DNA of 46,302 nt from Rhizobium sp. (lineage in GTDB: Bacteria; Pseudomonadota; Gammaproteobacteria; Burkholderiales; Thiobacillaceae), in assembly GCA_019459285.1 (NCBI GenBank), contig JAIBEL010000062.1, forward strand, positions 1 through 46,302, read 5' to 3'. Shown in pieces: positions 1 through 8,605 of the stretch. The notes under the pieces are model-generated. The model did not search any database, was not told the DNA's origin, and saw nothing but the letters and a program-made list of their open reading frames with translations. The stretch's first letter is position 1; each line of letters begins with the position of its first letter. The translations under genes and the position numbers were made by a program.

Positions 1-24
1 CGCTCACTGCTCACTGCTCACCCC
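1..24. repeat. CTCACTG-type intergenic repeat (copy 1, right half)
   Basis: Three tandem units of CTCACTG/CTCACC run into the promoter of hrcA. The same C-rich half-unit occurs at 11094-11130 and 18656-18710, where a G-rich partner precedes it. Here the partner, if present, lies outside the window. The sequence CTCACC is followed after four bases by TATAAT, as in the copy before panD. Confidence 0.6.
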
Positions 25-26
25 TA

Positions 27-32
27 TATAAT
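27..32 (+). promoter_or_regulatory. TATAAT -10 element of hrcA
   Basis: A perfect TATAAT hexamer lies 6 bases before the hrcA ATG at 39. A start site about 7 bases past the hexamer would fall on or next to the ATG, leaving essentially no leader. No -35 match is seen because the repeat occupies that position. Confidence 0.5.
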
Positions 33-38
33 CAACGC

Positions 39-1055
39 ATGCTCAACGACCGCGCCCGCATCCTGCTGAAAACCCTGGTGGAACGCTACATCAGCGAAGG
101 GGAACCCGTCGGCTCGCGCACCCTGTCGAAGCACGCCGGGCTGGACCTGTCGCCCGCCAGCATCCGCAACATCATGGCCGACCTCGAGGAGATGGGCTTC
201 GTCACCAGTCCGCACACCTCGGCCGGACGCATCCCGACGCCGCGCGGCTACCGCTTCTTCGTCGACACCCTATTGACCGTGCGCCCCCTGGCGCAAGTCG
301 AGGTCAACCAGCTCGAACACAGCCTGGCCTCGTCCGACCCGCAGCGGCTGATGACCGCGGCTTCCACGCTGCTGTCCGATCTCAGCCGGTTTGCCGGACT
401 GGTGATGACGCCGCGCCGCAGCCCGGCCTTCCGTCAAATCGAGTTTCTCAGCCTGTCGGACAAGCGCATCCTGCTCATCATCGTCACGATGGAAGGCGAG
501 GTCGAGAACCGCGTCATCGTCACCGAGCAGCCCTACAGCGCCTCGGCGCTCACCGAGGCGGCCAACTACTTCAACCAGAATTTCGCCGGCCACCGCTTCG
601 ACCAGGTGCGCAGCAAGCTGCGCGACGAACTCGGCCGCATGCGCGACGACATCACGCGCCTGATGGCGGCGGCAGTGGACGCCGGCAGCCAGGCGCACGA
701 CGCCAGCCAGGACAACGTGGTGGTATCGGGCAGCCGCAAGCTGCTCGACGTGCAGGACCTCTCCAGCAACATGGGCAGCCTGCGTCGCCTGTTCGACGCC
801 TTCGAGAAGAAGACCGGCCTGCTGCAACTGCTCGACCAGTCGCGCACCGCCGCCGGTGTGCAGATCTTCATCGGCGGCGAATCCGAGCTGCTGCCGCTCG
901 ACGAATGCAGCCTGGTCACCGCGCCCTACTCGGTCGACGGCCAGGTGGTCGGCACCCTCGGCGTCGTCGGCCCCACCCGCATGGCCTACGAGCGCGTGGT
1001 GCCGATCGTCGACGTCACCGCCAAACTGTTATCGAGCGCGCTGTCGCACCACTGA
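39..1055 (+). CDS. hrcA: Heat-inducible transcription repressor HrcA
   Basis: HrcA represses chaperone operons by binding CIRCE inverted repeats and is itself kept active by GroEL. The 338-residue product has the family N-terminus, a winged-helix DNA-binding domain (about residues 1-70; motif [20 protein letters not shown], then HTSAGRIPT), followed by the GAF-like/inserted dimerisation domains. Length is normal for the family. The start at 39 matches the usual HrcA N-terminus (MLNDRA). No Shine-Dalgarno is present, and a TATAAT box lies only 6 bases upstream, so the mRNA may be leaderless. No CIRCE element was seen in this window. The stop overlaps the hemH start (TGATG), suggesting translational coupling. 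Confidence 0.97.
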   Translation: MLNDRARILLKTLVERYISEGEPVGSRTLSKHAGLDLSPASIRNIMADLEEMGFVTSPHTSAGRIPTPRGYRFFVDTLLTVRPLAQVEVNQLEHSLASSDPQRLMTAASTLLSDLSRFAGLVMTPRRSPAFRQIEFLSLSDKRILLIIVTMEGEVENRVIVTEQPYSASALTEAANYFNQNFAGHRFDQVRSKLRDELGRMRDDITRLMAAAVDAGSQAHDASQDNVVVSGSRKLLDVQDLSSNMGSLRRLFDAFEKKTGLLQLLDQSRTAAGVQIFIGGESELLPLDECSLVTAPYSVDGQVVGTLGVVGPTRMAYERVVPIVDVTAKLLSSALSHH

Positions 1056-2158
1056 TGCCCTATCTCAAAGAACCCGAGTACACCCACGGCCAGCCGTCCA
1101 GAACCGGTATCCTGCTGGTCAACCTCGGCACCCCCGAAGCACCGACACCCAAGGCACTGCGCACCTACCTCAAGGAATTCCTGTTCGACCCGCGCGTGGT
1201 GGAAATCCCGCGCGTCGTGTGGTGGCTGATCTTGAACGGCATCATCCTCAACACCCGGCCGAAAAAATCGGCCGCCAAATATGCCGCGATCTGGACGGCC
1301 GACGGTTCGCCGCTGAAGGTGCACACCGAGAAGCAGGCCAAGCTGCTGAAGGGCTGGCTGGGCGAACGGATCGCCACCCCGTTCATGGTCGACTACGCCA
1401 TGCGCTACGGCAATCCCTCGATTCCCGACACGCTGGCGAAGATGAAGGCCGCCGGGTGCGACCGCATCCTCATCTTCCCTGCCTACCCGCAATACGCCGC
1501 CTCCAGTACCGCAACCGCATTCGACGCCGCGTTCACCTGGCTGCAGAAAGTCCGCACCCAGCCGGCCCTGCGCACGCTCAAGCACTATCACGACCACCCC
1601 GCCTACATCCACGCGCTGGCCACCAACATCCGCGACTACTGGCAGATGCACGGCCGTCCCGACGTGCTGCTGGTGAGCTTTCACGGCGTGCCGCGCTACA
1701 CGCTGGACAAGGGCGACCCCTACCACTGCGAATGCCAGAAGACCGGCCGCCTGCTGACCGAAGCGCTCGGACTCGACCCGAAGCAGGTTCGCCTCACCTT
1801 CCAGTCGCGCTTCGGCCGCGCCGAATGGATCAAGCCCTACACCGACAAGACGCTGGACGAACTCGGCCGCGCCGGCATCGGGCGCGTCGATATCGTCGCG
1901 CCGGGTTTCACCGCCGACTGCCTGGAGACCCTGGAAGAACTGGCGATGGAAGGCCGCGCCACCTTTCTCGCGGCGGGCGGCAAGGCATTCCACTACATCC
2001 CCGCGCTCAACGAGCACCCCCAATGGATCGATGCGCTCGGCCGCATCGCGCTGGAAAACCTCGGCGGCTGGGTCAGCGAAAGCTGGGACCGCGAAGCCGA
2101 CGAACAGGCGCGGCAGGCGGGCAAGAACCGCGCGCTGGCGATGGGCGCACACAGCTAG
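1055..2158 (+). CDS. hemH: Ferrochelatase HemH
   Basis: Inserts Fe2+ into protoporphyrin IX, the last step of protoheme synthesis, in the cytoplasm. The product is 367 residues, normal for proteobacterial ferrochelatases. Seen are the N-terminal [13 protein letters not shown] motif, the LLVSFHGVP segment carrying the catalytic His, and a C-terminal [11 protein letters not shown] segment with the conserved acidic residues of the metal path. I chose the ATG at 1055 because it overlaps the hrcA stop (TGATG) and gives the canonical N-terminus; the open frame extends upstream only inside hrcA. A strong intrinsic terminator follows at 2188. Coupling of heme synthesis to the heat-shock repressor gene is positional; any regulatory link is inference. 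Confidence 0.97.
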   Translation: MPYLKEPEYTHGQPSRTGILLVNLGTPEAPTPKALRTYLKEFLFDPRVVEIPRVVWWLILNGIILNTRPKKSAAKYAAIWTADGSPLKVHTEKQAKLLKGWLGERIATPFMVDYAMRYGNPSIPDTLAKMKAAGCDRILIFPAYPQYAASSTATAFDAAFTWLQKVRTQPALRTLKHYHDHPAYIHALATNIRDYWQMHGRPDVLLVSFHGVPRYTLDKGDPYHCECQKTGRLLTEALGLDPKQVRLTFQSRFGRAEWIKPYTDKTLDELGRAGIGRVDIVAPGFTADCLETLEELAMEGRATFLAAGGKAFHYIPALNEHPQWIDALGRIALENLGGWVSESWDREADEQARQAGKNRALAMGAHS

Positions 2159-2187
2159 ATACGAACTGTTCAATACGGATGAACACG

Positions 2188-2211
2188 AACGGGGCTGCGG
2201 CCCCGTTTTTT
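2188..2211 (+). terminator. Intrinsic terminator after hemH
   Basis: AACGGGGC - TGCG - GCCCCGTT forms a perfect 8-bp stem with a 4-base loop, followed by a T tract. It ends the hrcA-hemH transcript. Confidence 0.92.
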
Positions 2212-2240
2212 ATTGCGCACCTGCCCTTTTAGCGCTTGGC

Positions 2241-2252
2241 CGGATATATCCG
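2241..2252. promoter_or_regulatory. 12-bp perfect palindrome CGGATATATCCG
   Basis: A perfect palindrome in the 190-bp gap between hemH and the small gene at 2349. It has the size and symmetry of an operator half-turn pair. No regulator is recognised; function is inference. Confidence 0.25.
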
Positions 2253-2348
2253 CGTTCCGGAATCAAAGTCGATGGTTGTCGTCCAACGGATTGATGACTA
2301 CCTTTAAGTCATCCAGGCCAGCATTTTTTCATTGCAGGAGAAGCGGAA

Positions 2349-2660
2349 ATGACTGAAACGCCCAAAATGAATCATCTGATCCAGCAGCATATCCTCGAAC
2401 ATGAAATGCGTCTGAAGCATGTAGACACCCTGCTCGAGCGCGCCCAGCATGGCATGGCAAAAACGGGCGGCGGCGACACGGCGGCGGAGTTGGCGCAGGC
2501 GAAGGCGGCGCGCGACAAGCTCTCCAGCCAGGTCGAGGCCTACAAGCAACTTCCCCCCGAACAGTGGACCGAAACGGAATTCGAACGCAAGGGGCCCATG
2601 ATCGTCTGGGACAACCTGGCCAAGCAGCTGGAAAGGCTGGTCGAACGTATGGAGCACTAG
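2349..2660 (+). CDS. Small hypothetical helical protein
   Basis: I do not recognise a named family. The 103-residue product is strongly charged, has no signal peptide or membrane segment, and looks almost wholly helical. Heptad-like stretches occur around residues 10-35 (HILEHEMRLKHVDTLLERA), 45-65 and 88-103, so a coiled-coil is likely. The start is supported by a good AGGAG ribosome site (GCAGGAG, about 9 bases before the ATG). The gene stands alone, between the hemH terminator and a bidirectional terminator at 2727, so it is probably its own transcription unit. The palindrome at 2241-2252 lies upstream. Function unknown. Confidence 0.8.
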   Translation: MTETPKMNHLIQQHILEHEMRLKHVDTLLERAQHGMAKTGGGDTAAELAQAKAARDKLSSQVEAYKQLPPEQWTETEFERKGPMIVWDNLAKQLERLVERMEH

Positions 2661-2726
2661 GCATTCCTCGCCACTGAACCGGGTGAACGCCATTCGGGTC
2701 GAGGTGCCGCGTGGCCACCCCATGGA

Positions 2727-2749
2727 AAAACGGGGCCCGGCCCCGTTTT
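2727..2749. terminator. Bidirectional terminator between two convergent genes
   Basis: AAAACGGGG - CCCGG - CCCCGTTTT is a perfect 9-bp stem with A and T tracts on both sides, so it can stop transcription from the small gene (+) and from yjdM (-). Confidence 0.88.
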
Positions 2750-2778
2750 ATCGATCGCGCAGGCGAAATCCAGGCGCC

Positions 2779-3117
2779 CTACACTTTCTTCACGAACTCC
2801 GACTTCAGCTGCATCGCCCCGATGCCATCGATCTTGCAGTCGATGTCGTGATCGCCTTCAACGAGGCGGATGTTCTTCACCTTGGTGCCCACCTTGACGA
2901 CCAACGACGAGCCCTTGACCTTCAGGTCCTTGATCACCGTGACCGTGTCGCCGTCGGCCAGCACATTGCCGTTGGAATCGCGCACTACGCGCACCTCTTC
3001 CGCTGCACTGGCGGCGTCCTTGGCCCACTCATGGGCGCACTCGGGACACACCAGCATCTCGCCGTCTTCGTACGCATAGTCCGAACCGCATTGCGGACAT
3101 TTTGGCAGCGCGCTCAT
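2779..3117 (-). CDS. yjdM: YjdM/PhnA family zinc-ribbon protein
   Basis: A 112-residue member of the family historically called 'alkylphosphonate utilization protein PhnA', of uncertain biochemical role despite the name. Residues 1-35 form a zinc ribbon with CPQC and CPEC pairs. The C-terminal part (about 45-112) is the KOW/SH3-like PhnA domain with the typical [17 protein letters not shown] segment. Length matches E. coli YjdM (111). Cytoplasmic; no phosphonate genes nearby. The gene converges on the small gene at 2349 with a shared terminator between them. Confidence 0.93.
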   Translation of the reverse strand: MSALPKCPQCGSDYAYEDGEMLVCPECAHEWAKDAASAAEEVRVVRDSNGNVLADGDTVTVIKDLKVKGSSLVVKVGTKVKNIRLVEGDHDIDCKIDGIGAMQLKSEFVKKV

Positions 3118-3275
3118 GCGTCACCCCGGCCGGTTTTCTCTTCGGTCACTGTGTTTTCCTGCACACGCTCATGATCGCCAGCATGTCCCTGAGGCCATGT
3201 CGGCTTTTCTTACACACCGTCCGCGTCTACGCGACGCGGTTCCTGATGGCCATTGATTCGGCAGGAGAAAAATTG

Positions 3276-3292
3276 ACGGCGCCTTTCTTGCT
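3276..3292 (+). promoter_or_regulatory. Weak sigma-54-like promoter before the PEP-CTERM gene
   Basis: CGGCGCC-TTTC-TTGCT has GG and GC at exact -24/-12 spacing (10 bases between) but three mismatches to TGGCACG-N4-TTGCW. It lies about 97 bases upstream of the ATG at 3389. In other betaproteobacteria PEP-CTERM genes are reported to depend on RpoN with PrsK/PrsR; here this is inference. Confidence 0.3.
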
Positions 3293-3388
3293 TGAGCACC
3301 GGCGCCGGTTTCGCCTGCGGGACGGCCAAGGGGACGCATCGTACAGCACCGAGCGCGATCAATGACAGAAATACCCAAGGGGAAATAC

Positions 3389-3916
3389 ATGAAACACCTC
3401 ACCGCGATCTTCGCACTGGCCTGCTGCGCCTCGATCAGCACCGTCCAGGCCACGCCCATCATCTATGACTTCTCGGTAACCGCGACCAGCGGCAATCTCG
3501 CTGGCTTCAGTGCGACGGGGTCGTTCGGCTTCGATGACACGGTGATCCCCGCCGGGACCAACAACAGTGCAACCAGCCTGTTGTCCTTCCTCGACTTCAC
3601 CTGGAACGGCATCGCCTACACCCCCTCGACGGCCAATACCGGCGCCATCTGGCGGCTCGCCGATGGCACGCTGAGCTTTGCGATGTTCGGCACCAATTGC
3701 TTTCCGAGCGTCTGCTCCGTCAGTGCCGCGAGCGAGGGTTGGAACTTCCGTACCGGCTCGCTCAACGACTTCAGCTACAGCGACGGACAGGCAATTGGAT
3801 TCGGAACGGCGACGGCACGTCTGCGCACCGCCCAGGTTCCGGAGCCGGCCAGCCTCGCGCTTCTCGGGCTGGGACTGGGCCTGATGGGATACGCCCGGCA
3901 GCGCCGCGCGTCCTGA
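3389..3916 (+). CDS. PEP-CTERM sorting domain-containing protein
   Basis: A secreted protein of 175 residues. Residues 1-22 are a signal peptide (MKHLTAIFALACCASISTVQA), then a beta-rich extracellular domain rich in Ser, Thr, Gly and Asn. The C-terminus is the classical exosortase signal: VPEPASLALLGLGLGLMGY followed by ARQRRAS, that is PEP motif, hydrophobic helix and basic tail. An exosortase (EpsH/XrtA) would cut this signal; none is encoded in this window. I chose the ATG at 3389 over an in-frame ATG at 3362 because a purine-rich AAGGGG site precedes it and the signal peptide starts there. Such proteins are usually linked to extracellular polysaccharide and floc formation. A weak sigma-54-like promoter lies upstream. 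Confidence 0.9.
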   Translation: MKHLTAIFALACCASISTVQATPIIYDFSVTATSGNLAGFSATGSFGFDDTVIPAGTNNSATSLLSFLDFTWNGIAYTPSTANTGAIWRLADGTLSFAMFGTNCFPSVCSVSAASEGWNFRTGSLNDFSYSDGQAIGFGTATARLRTAQVPEPASLALLGLGLGLMGYARQRRAS

Positions 3917-3926
3917 GCTAAACCAG

Positions 3927-4151
3927 CTACGGCGCCTCGCCCCAGATGTCGTGGGGCGAGGCCGGGCGCGGTACGAGCGTCAGCAGCAGCGACAGGTCCG
4001 AATACACGTCGGCGGGAAAGCCCTGACGCCCGCCACGGGCGTCCATCAGCAAATCCTGCAACTGATTGAAACAGGTGGGCGATCCCCAGAAGGCGGCAAG
4101 CTCCAGCGCGAGGCGAGGAAACTGCGCTTCAAGCGGACTCAGATCGGACAT
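3927..4151 (-). CDS. Small hypothetical protein downstream of folA
   Basis: A 74-residue soluble, leucine-rich product I cannot assign to a named family. It has no signal peptide or membrane helix. A GGGAGAGAGAG purine tract lies just upstream of the ATG and supports translation. It is the last gene of the minus-strand run aat-bpt-(pseudogene)-thyA-folA, 74 bases after folA. Its final codons lie in a perfect 10-bp inverted repeat (3934-3962) that may end transcription from both sides. Real-gene status rests on ribosome site, position and normal codon use. Confidence 0.65.
   Translation of the reverse strand: MSDLSPLEAQFPRLALELAAFWGSPTCFNQLQDLLMDARGGRQGFPADVYSDLSLLLTLVPRPASPHDIWGEAP
3934..3962. 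terminator. Stem-loop between convergent genes
   Basis: GCCTCGCCCC - 9-base loop - GGGGCGAGGC is a perfect 10-bp stem at the 3' ends of the convergent PEP-CTERM gene and the 74-residue gene. No T tract follows on either side, so intrinsic termination is uncertain. Confidence 0.35.
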
Positions 4152-4225
4152 GGCTCTCTCTCCCTTTACAGCGAAGTCACGACGACGCCGGACTCAGAAA
4201 TCGGGGAACGGCACTCTCCGTCCGC

Positions 4226-4732
4226 TTATCCCCGCTCGTACACCACAAAATCGAACGCCAGCGCGTCGCCTTTTTCGCCGGTGCGCGACTCCCGCGACAG
4301 CTCTTTGAATGCGCCACGGTCGTACTCGGGAAACCACGCGTCACCCGCGGCTTCGATGTTCACTTCGGTGAGATACAGCCGGTTGGCCATCGGAATAACC
4401 TGAGCATATAACTCGGCGCCGCCGATGAAGAAAAGTTCGTTGGCCTCGCCGCACAGTGCGATCGCTGCGGGAATGGATGCTGCCACCAGACAGCCGTCCG
4501 GCCGATAAGCCGGATTGCGCGTGATGACGACGTTGGTGCGTCCGGGCAGCGGCCGACCGAGCGACTCGAAGGTCTTGCGACCCATGAGGATGGGATGACC
4601 GAGCGTGAGCGCCTTGAAATGCGCGAGGTCTTCCGGCAGCCGCCAGGGCAACCGGTTCTCGATGCCGATGACGCGATTCTTCGCGAGTGCGGCGATCACG
4701 CTGATGCGCGGCCCCTTCCGTTGGTCATTCAC
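4226..4732 (-). CDS. folA: Dihydrofolate reductase
   Basis: Reduces dihydrofolate to tetrahydrofolate with NADPH, regenerating the cofactor oxidised by thymidylate synthase. The product has 168 residues, with the N-terminal ISVIAALAKNRVIG strand, the NRLPWRLPEDLAHFK substrate loop carrying the catalytic acidic residue, MGRKTFESLGRPLPGR and FFIGGAELY, the NADPH-binding segments. The start is a GTG at 4732, because the ATG near it is out of frame and an AGGGGAAG ribosome site precedes the GTG. It lies 28 bases after thyA, the usual thyA-folA pair. Length is typical for bacterial DHFR. Confidence 0.96.
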   Translation of the reverse strand: MNDQRKGPRISVIAALAKNRVIGIENRLPWRLPEDLAHFKALTLGHPILMGRKTFESLGRPLPGRTNVVITRNPAYRPDGCLVAASIPAAIALCGEANELFFIGGAELYAQVIPMANRLYLTEVNIEAAGDAWFPEYDRGAFKELSRESRTGEKGDALAFDFVVYERG

Positions 4733-4760
4733 GCGTTCTTCCCCTCACCCCTCACCGGCC

Positions 4761-5555
4761 TCACACGGCCACCGGCGCCTTGATCGCCGGATGCGGGTCG
4801 TAGCCGGCGAGCGTGAAATCCTCGAAGCGGAACGCGAAGATGTCTTTCACCTCCGGATTCAGCGTCATCGTCGGCAGCGGGCGCGGCTCGCGGGACAGCT
4901 GCTCGCGCGTCTGGTCGAGGTGATTGAGGTAAAGGTGCGCGTCGCCCAGCGTGTGGACGAAGTCACCGGGTTTCAATCCCGTGACCTGCGCCATCATCAG
5001 CGTGAGCAGTGCGTAGCTTGCGATGTTGAACGGCACGCCGAGGAAGATGTCGGCGCTGCGCTGGTAGAGCTGGCAACTCAACTTGCCGTCGGCGACGTAG
5101 AACTGGAAGAAGGCGTGACACGGCGCCAGCGCCATCTTGTCGAGGTCGGCGACGTTCCAGGCCGAGACGATGATGCGGCGCGAATCAGGGTTGGTCTTGA
5201 GCGTCTTCACCACTTCGCTGATTTGATCAATCGTCCCGCCGTCGGGCCTGGGCCAGCTGCGCCACTGGTGGCCGTACACCGGGCCGAGGTTGCCGTTTTC
5301 GTCGGCCCATTCGTCCCAAATGCTGACGCCGTTTTCCTTGAGGTATCGGATGTTGGTGTCGCCCTGCAGGAACCACAGGAGTTCATGGATGATGGAACGC
5401 AGGTGGCATTTCTTGGTGGTGACGAGCGGAAAACCTTCGGCGAGGTTGTAGCGCATCTGCCAGCCGAACACCGACAGGGTGCCGGTGCCGGTGCGGTCGT
5501 CTTTTCGGGTGCCGTGCTCGAGCACATGGCGCATCAGGTCGAGGTAGGGTTTCAT
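4761..5555 (-). CDS. thyA: Thymidylate synthase
   Basis: Converts dUMP and methylene-tetrahydrofolate to dTMP and dihydrofolate. The 264-residue product is the same length as E. coli ThyA and nearly colinear with it: [26 protein letters not shown] at the start, [13 protein letters not shown] with the catalytic cysteine near residue 146, and [22 protein letters not shown] for dUMP and folate binding. It sits between the frameshifted lipoprotein gene and folA on the minus strand. The thyA-folA gap contains a short GTGAGGGG duplicate, similar in flavour to the larger repeats described elsewhere. Confidence 0.98.
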   Translation of the reverse strand: MKPYLDLMRHVLEHGTRKDDRTGTGTLSVFGWQMRYNLAEGFPLVTTKKCHLRSIIHELLWFLQGDTNIRYLKENGVSIWDEWADENGNLGPVYGHQWRSWPRPDGGTIDQISEVVKTLKTNPDSRRIIVSAWNVADLDKMALAPCHAFFQFYVADGKLSCQLYQRSADIFLGVPFNIASYALLTLMMAQVTGLKPGDFVHTLGDAHLYLNHLDQTREQLSREPRPLPTMTLNPEVKDIFAFRFEDFTLAGYDPHPAIKAPVAV

Positions 5556-5567
5556 CGTGAAGGAGCG

Positions 5568-6406
5568 TTAAGGTTGTGCGGGTGCGGCCTGGATCGCGCC
5601 ATTATCGTTTAATCCGGCATCGCCTGGCACGCCCTCGTAAAAGCCAGCCAGCCGGGTGGCGGGCGACTGGCCGTAGATATCCCAGAAGGCGATTTCGAAG
5701 TCGGTGTTGTTCTGCACGGCCAGGGCCAGTTGGCGAAAACGCGTCTCGTCCTGCGCCTTGAGCCAGCCGACCAGCAGCATGGACTCGCGGTAGAACTCGA
5801 AGATGTTGAGCTTGAACGCGCCCGCGCGGTGGCGCCGGTCGGGGGTATCGCGCGCGACGAGATCGACCCGCCGGCCGGCGCGGATCGCGGCATACGCCTG
5901 CGCGTCGCTCGCATATTCGGCACCGCCACCCTCCGCCGTCAGCGAGGCCCAGCCCTCGTGGAACCACACCGGCAGGGTGCTGTTGTAGTGGCCGATGCGC
6001 TGGCCCAGGTGAAGGTGAGCCAGTTCGTGCGTCAGTAGCCCGGGCAGGCGGGCGCTTTCACGGCCGTTCAGGTTCGGCGACAGGATCAGTCGATTGTCCG
6101 GAATGACCGCGGCGGACAGCCGGGGGTATACACACAGCGGTTGAAGCAGTCTTCGCTGCCGCAGACATACACGCGTGGCGGACGGAGGAACGGCAGATAG
6201 TGCGCCGCTTCGACCTTGGCAATGGCGGCCGGCAGCGCCGCCGAGACGCGTTCGCCGTAGGCTTCGTAGCCCGGCTCGACCCAGACGCGCGCGTCGCTTG
6301 CCAGTTGAACAAAGTCGTCAATCGGCTGCAGGGCGCGCGAATTGCTCACGGTGAGCGCACAGCCCTGCAGAGTCGCCAGCAACATGGCGACCAGGAGCCA
6401 TTTCAT
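5568..6406 (-). pseudogene. Frameshifted lipoprotein metalloprotease (gluzincin, HExxH)
   Basis: The reading frame starts at 6406 with a lipoprotein signal ([16 protein letters not shown]). It continues as a secreted domain to about 6127, then shifts frame in a run of five G at 6122-6126 (plus strand). The downstream frame contains THELAHLHLG (HExxH zinc motif) and WFHEGWAS (third ligand Glu), typical of the gluzincin peptidase_MA-like fold, and ends at 5568. The span is 839 bases; one added base gives exactly 280 codons. The start overlaps the bpt stop (ATGA). Either a recent frameshift, a sequencing error in a homopolymer, or less likely a programmed slip. The two halves clearly belong together; substrate unknown. 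Confidence 0.8.
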
Positions 6407-7125
6407 GCGTCGAGAACCTGCCAGCGGCCGTCGACCAGCCCCTCCAGCGGCGGGTACTGTTTCTTGTAGGCCATCTTGCGGCTCTCGTCGATCCAGTAGC
6501 CCAGATAGAGGTAAGGCAGTTCGAGTCGTTTGGCCAGTTCGATCTGCCACAGCACACCGTAGACGCCGAGGCTTTGCTGCTCGCGCGCGGGATCGAAGAA
6601 AGTGTAGACGGCGGAAATGCCATCGTCGATCTGGTCGATCACCGAGATCATCACCAGTTCGTCGCCATCACGGAATTCGACCATCACGGTATCGACGTTG
6701 GACGACAGCAGGAACTGCGTGTACTGATCGGGGCCGTCGCGATCCATGCCGCCACCGGCATGGCGGCTGCCGAGATAGCTGCGGTAGAGCGCGTAGTGTT
6801 CTTCCTTGAAGTCGAGCGGCAGGAAACGCGCGGCCAGGTGGCGATTGCGCTTGAGGCAGCGGCGCTGGGTGCGGTTGGGCACGAAGCCGGCCACGTCGAC
6901 GCGTACCGGCACGCAGGCATGGCACTGCTCGCAGTGCGGGCGGTAGGTGAACTGGCCGCTACGGCGAAAGCCGGCGCGGATCAGTGCGCTGTAGGCCTGG
7001 TGGTCGATCAGGTGGGTGGGCGTGGCCACCTGCGAACGCGCGCGTCGATCCGGCAGGTAGCTGCAGTCGTATTGCGCGGTCAGGTAGAACTGGATGCGCT
7101 GGAAAGGCGGTTCAGTCGGGTGCAT
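6403..7125 (-). CDS. bpt: Aspartate/glutamate leucyltransferase (ATE/Bpt family)
   Basis: Transfers leucine from Leu-tRNA to N-terminal Asp or Glu of proteins, marking them for ClpS/ClpAP degradation in the bacterial N-end rule. The 240-residue product has the N-terminal cysteine motif CSYL and [12 protein letters not shown], then the C-terminal acyltransferase domain with [12 protein letters not shown] and [14 protein letters not shown], and the [15 protein letters not shown] signature. I place the start at the ATG at 7125, which overlaps the end of aat by 14 bases; an in-frame start 18 bases upstream would add an atypical extension. Its stop overlaps the next gene (ATGA). Confidence 0.93.
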   Translation of the reverse strand: MHPTEPPFQRIQFYLTAQYDCSYLPDRRARSQVATPTHLIDHQAYSALIRAGFRRSGQFTYRPHCEQCHACVPVRVDVAGFVPNRTQRRCLKRNRHLAARFLPLDFKEEHYALYRSYLGSRHAGGGMDRDGPDQYTQFLLSSNVDTVMVEFRDGDELVMISVIDQIDDGISAVYTFFDPAREQQSLGVYGVLWQIELAKRLELPYLYLGYWIDESRKMAYKKQYPPLEGLVDGRWQVLDA

Positions 7126-7858
7126 TAAACGTCCAGGGGCCAAGCCGATGCGGCAAGTTTACCAATTCCGCCAGCCTTGCCGTGAACGCCGTGCGCGGCA
7201 CCGTGCGCGCACCGAGGCTGGCGAGATGCGCAGTTTCCATCTGGCAGTCGATCAGGCCGAAATCCCATTGCTGCAGCTGGCGCGCAAGGCGGACCAGCGC
7301 GACCTTGGAGGCATCGGCTTCGCGGCTGAACATCGACTCGCCATAGAACATCCGGCCGATCGCCACGCCATAGAGGCCACCGACCAGTCTGCCGTCGCGC
7401 CATGATTCCACCGAATGCGCGTAGCCGGCATCGAACAGGCGGGTATAGGCCGCGATCATCCCCGGCGAAATCCAGGTGCCACCGGCTTCTCCACAGGGTT
7501 CGGTTTCCGCAGGGGGGGCGCCGCCAGACACTCGCTCCCCGGGTAGCCGTGGCGCAGCGCACGCCCGCATCACGTCCGCAAACGCGGTGTCGACGCGTAC
7601 CTCGAAGCCGCCATTGCGGATGCGTTTGGCGAGGGAGCGGGTCACGCGGATCTCGCCCGGCACCAGCACCATGCGCGGGTCGGGACTCCACCACAGGATC
7701 GGCTCGCCGGGGTTGAACCAGGGGAAGATGCCGTGGCGATAGGCATCCAGCAGGCGTTCCAGCGACAGATCGCCTCCCATCGCCAGCAGGCCATTGGGCT
7801 CGCGCAGCGCAGTCTCGACTGGCGGGAAATTTGTGGCGTTTTGGAGACGTTCGCTCAT
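7112..7858 (-). CDS. aat: Leucyl/phenylalanyl-tRNA--protein transferase
   Basis: Adds Leu or Phe from aminoacyl-tRNA to proteins with N-terminal Lys or Arg. With bpt it supplies both branches of the bacterial N-end rule. Motifs seen in the 248-residue product: [62 protein letters not shown] and [14 protein letters not shown]. Compared with the E. coli protein there is an insertion of about 15-20 residues between RACAAPR and GGTWISPGM (plus strand about 7480-7555), rich in Gly, Pro and Glu. First gene of the minus-strand run through folA. No strong ribosome site is seen. Confidence 0.96.
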   Translation of the reverse strand: MSERLQNATNFPPVETALREPNGLLAMGGDLSLERLLDAYRHGIFPWFNPGEPILWWSPDPRMVLVPGEIRVTRSLAKRIRNGGFEVRVDTAFADVMRACAAPRLPGERVSGGAPPAETEPCGEAGGTWISPGMIAAYTRLFDAGYAHSVESWRDGRLVGGLYGVAIGRMFYGESMFSREADASKVALVRLARQLQQWDFGLIDCQMETAHLASLGARTVPRTAFTARLAELVNLPHRLGPWTFNAPD

Positions 7859-7963
7859 GACGCCATGGTAGCGGATTCATTTTTGGCTTGCGTCCTCATT
7901 TTTTCTTAATTACGATATGAATGTCTTATTTATATTTTTATCTTTTTAAGAGGAGTCGTGAAC

Positions 7964-8539
7964 ATGAAAAAAACCCTGCTTGTCCTGGCCCTGGTTGCCG
8001 CCCTGCCCACCTCCGCCCTGGCTGAAAACTGGATGATGCGCGTTCGCGCGATCGACATCGTCCCGGACGTCAAATCCTCCGGGCTGGCCGGACTCGACGT
8101 GTCCGACGAAGTGGTGCCGGAAGTCGACTTCACCTATTTCGTGACGCCCAACATCGGCATGGAACTCATTCTCGGCACGGCGCGCCACGAAGTGACGCTG
8201 AACGGCGCCAGCCTCGGAAAACTGAATCACCTGCCGCCCACGCTGACGGTGCAGTACCACTTCAACCCCACGCCGACGATCAAGCCCTACGTCGGTGCAG
8301 GCGTGAACTACACCCGCTTCTATAATGTCGATCTTGCCCCCGGCCTGAGCGTCGGGAAGAACAGCTTCGGCGGCGCTCTGCAGGCGGGCGTGGACATCGC
8401 GGTAACCAAGAATGGCTATATCAACCTCGACGTTAAGAAAATCTGGATCGACACCGACGTCAAATCAGGCGGCGTCAAGCTCACCAACCTGGAAATCAAT
8501 CCGGTGGTGTGGGGTATCGGCTACGGGTTCCGTTTCTGA
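7964..8539 (+). CDS. ompW: OmpW family outer-membrane protein
   Basis: A 191-residue outer-membrane beta-barrel. Residues 1-20 are a signal peptide ending ALA; the mature part has eight predicted strands with the typical LPPTLTVQYHFNP, IKPYVGAGVNYTRFY and INLDVKKIW segments, and ends in phenylalanine (WGIGYGFRF), the barrel-assembly signal. OmpW proteins form narrow hydrophobic channels and respond to stress or oxygen in other bacteria. I chose the ATG at 7964 rather than the GTG at 7958, because AGGAG at 7951 is 8 bases upstream of the ATG. The upstream 70 bases are very AT-rich for this genome, so a promoter is likely there. Confidence 0.93.
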   Translation: MKKTLLVLALVAALPTSALAENWMMRVRAIDIVPDVKSSGLAGLDVSDEVVPEVDFTYFVTPNIGMELILGTARHEVTLNGASLGKLNHLPPTLTVQYHFNPTPTIKPYVGAGVNYTRFYNVDLAPGLSVGKNSFGGALQAGVDIAVTKNGYINLDVKKIWIDTDVKSGGVKLTNLEINPVVWGIGYGFRF

Positions 8540-8605
8540 CAAGAAGTACCCCCTGACGCCTGCCGGCCCGGCCTCTCTCCCGGGCTTGCCCCCGGGCGTT
8601 CTCCT

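Noticed and set aside
1..40. CIRCE element for HrcA
   Set aside because: The repeats before hrcA do not match TTAGCACTC-N9-GAGTGCTAA; CIRCE probably lies before groESL elsewhere.
2704..3174. Plus-strand frame of 163 codons starting near 2683
   Set aside because: Runs through the bidirectional terminator and antisense to yjdM, so it is a shadow.
3102..3365. Plus-strand frame of 87 codons before the PEP-CTERM gene
   Set aside because: No ribosome site, atypical composition, overlaps the start of yjdM; more likely promoter region.
4605..5612. Open frame of 335 codons on the plus strand
   Set aside because: Antisense to thyA and folA, both with unmistakable motifs.
8579..8596. Terminator after ompW (CCCGGG-N6-CCCGGG)
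   Set aside because: A short GC stem without a T tract, directly before ccoI; too weak to call.
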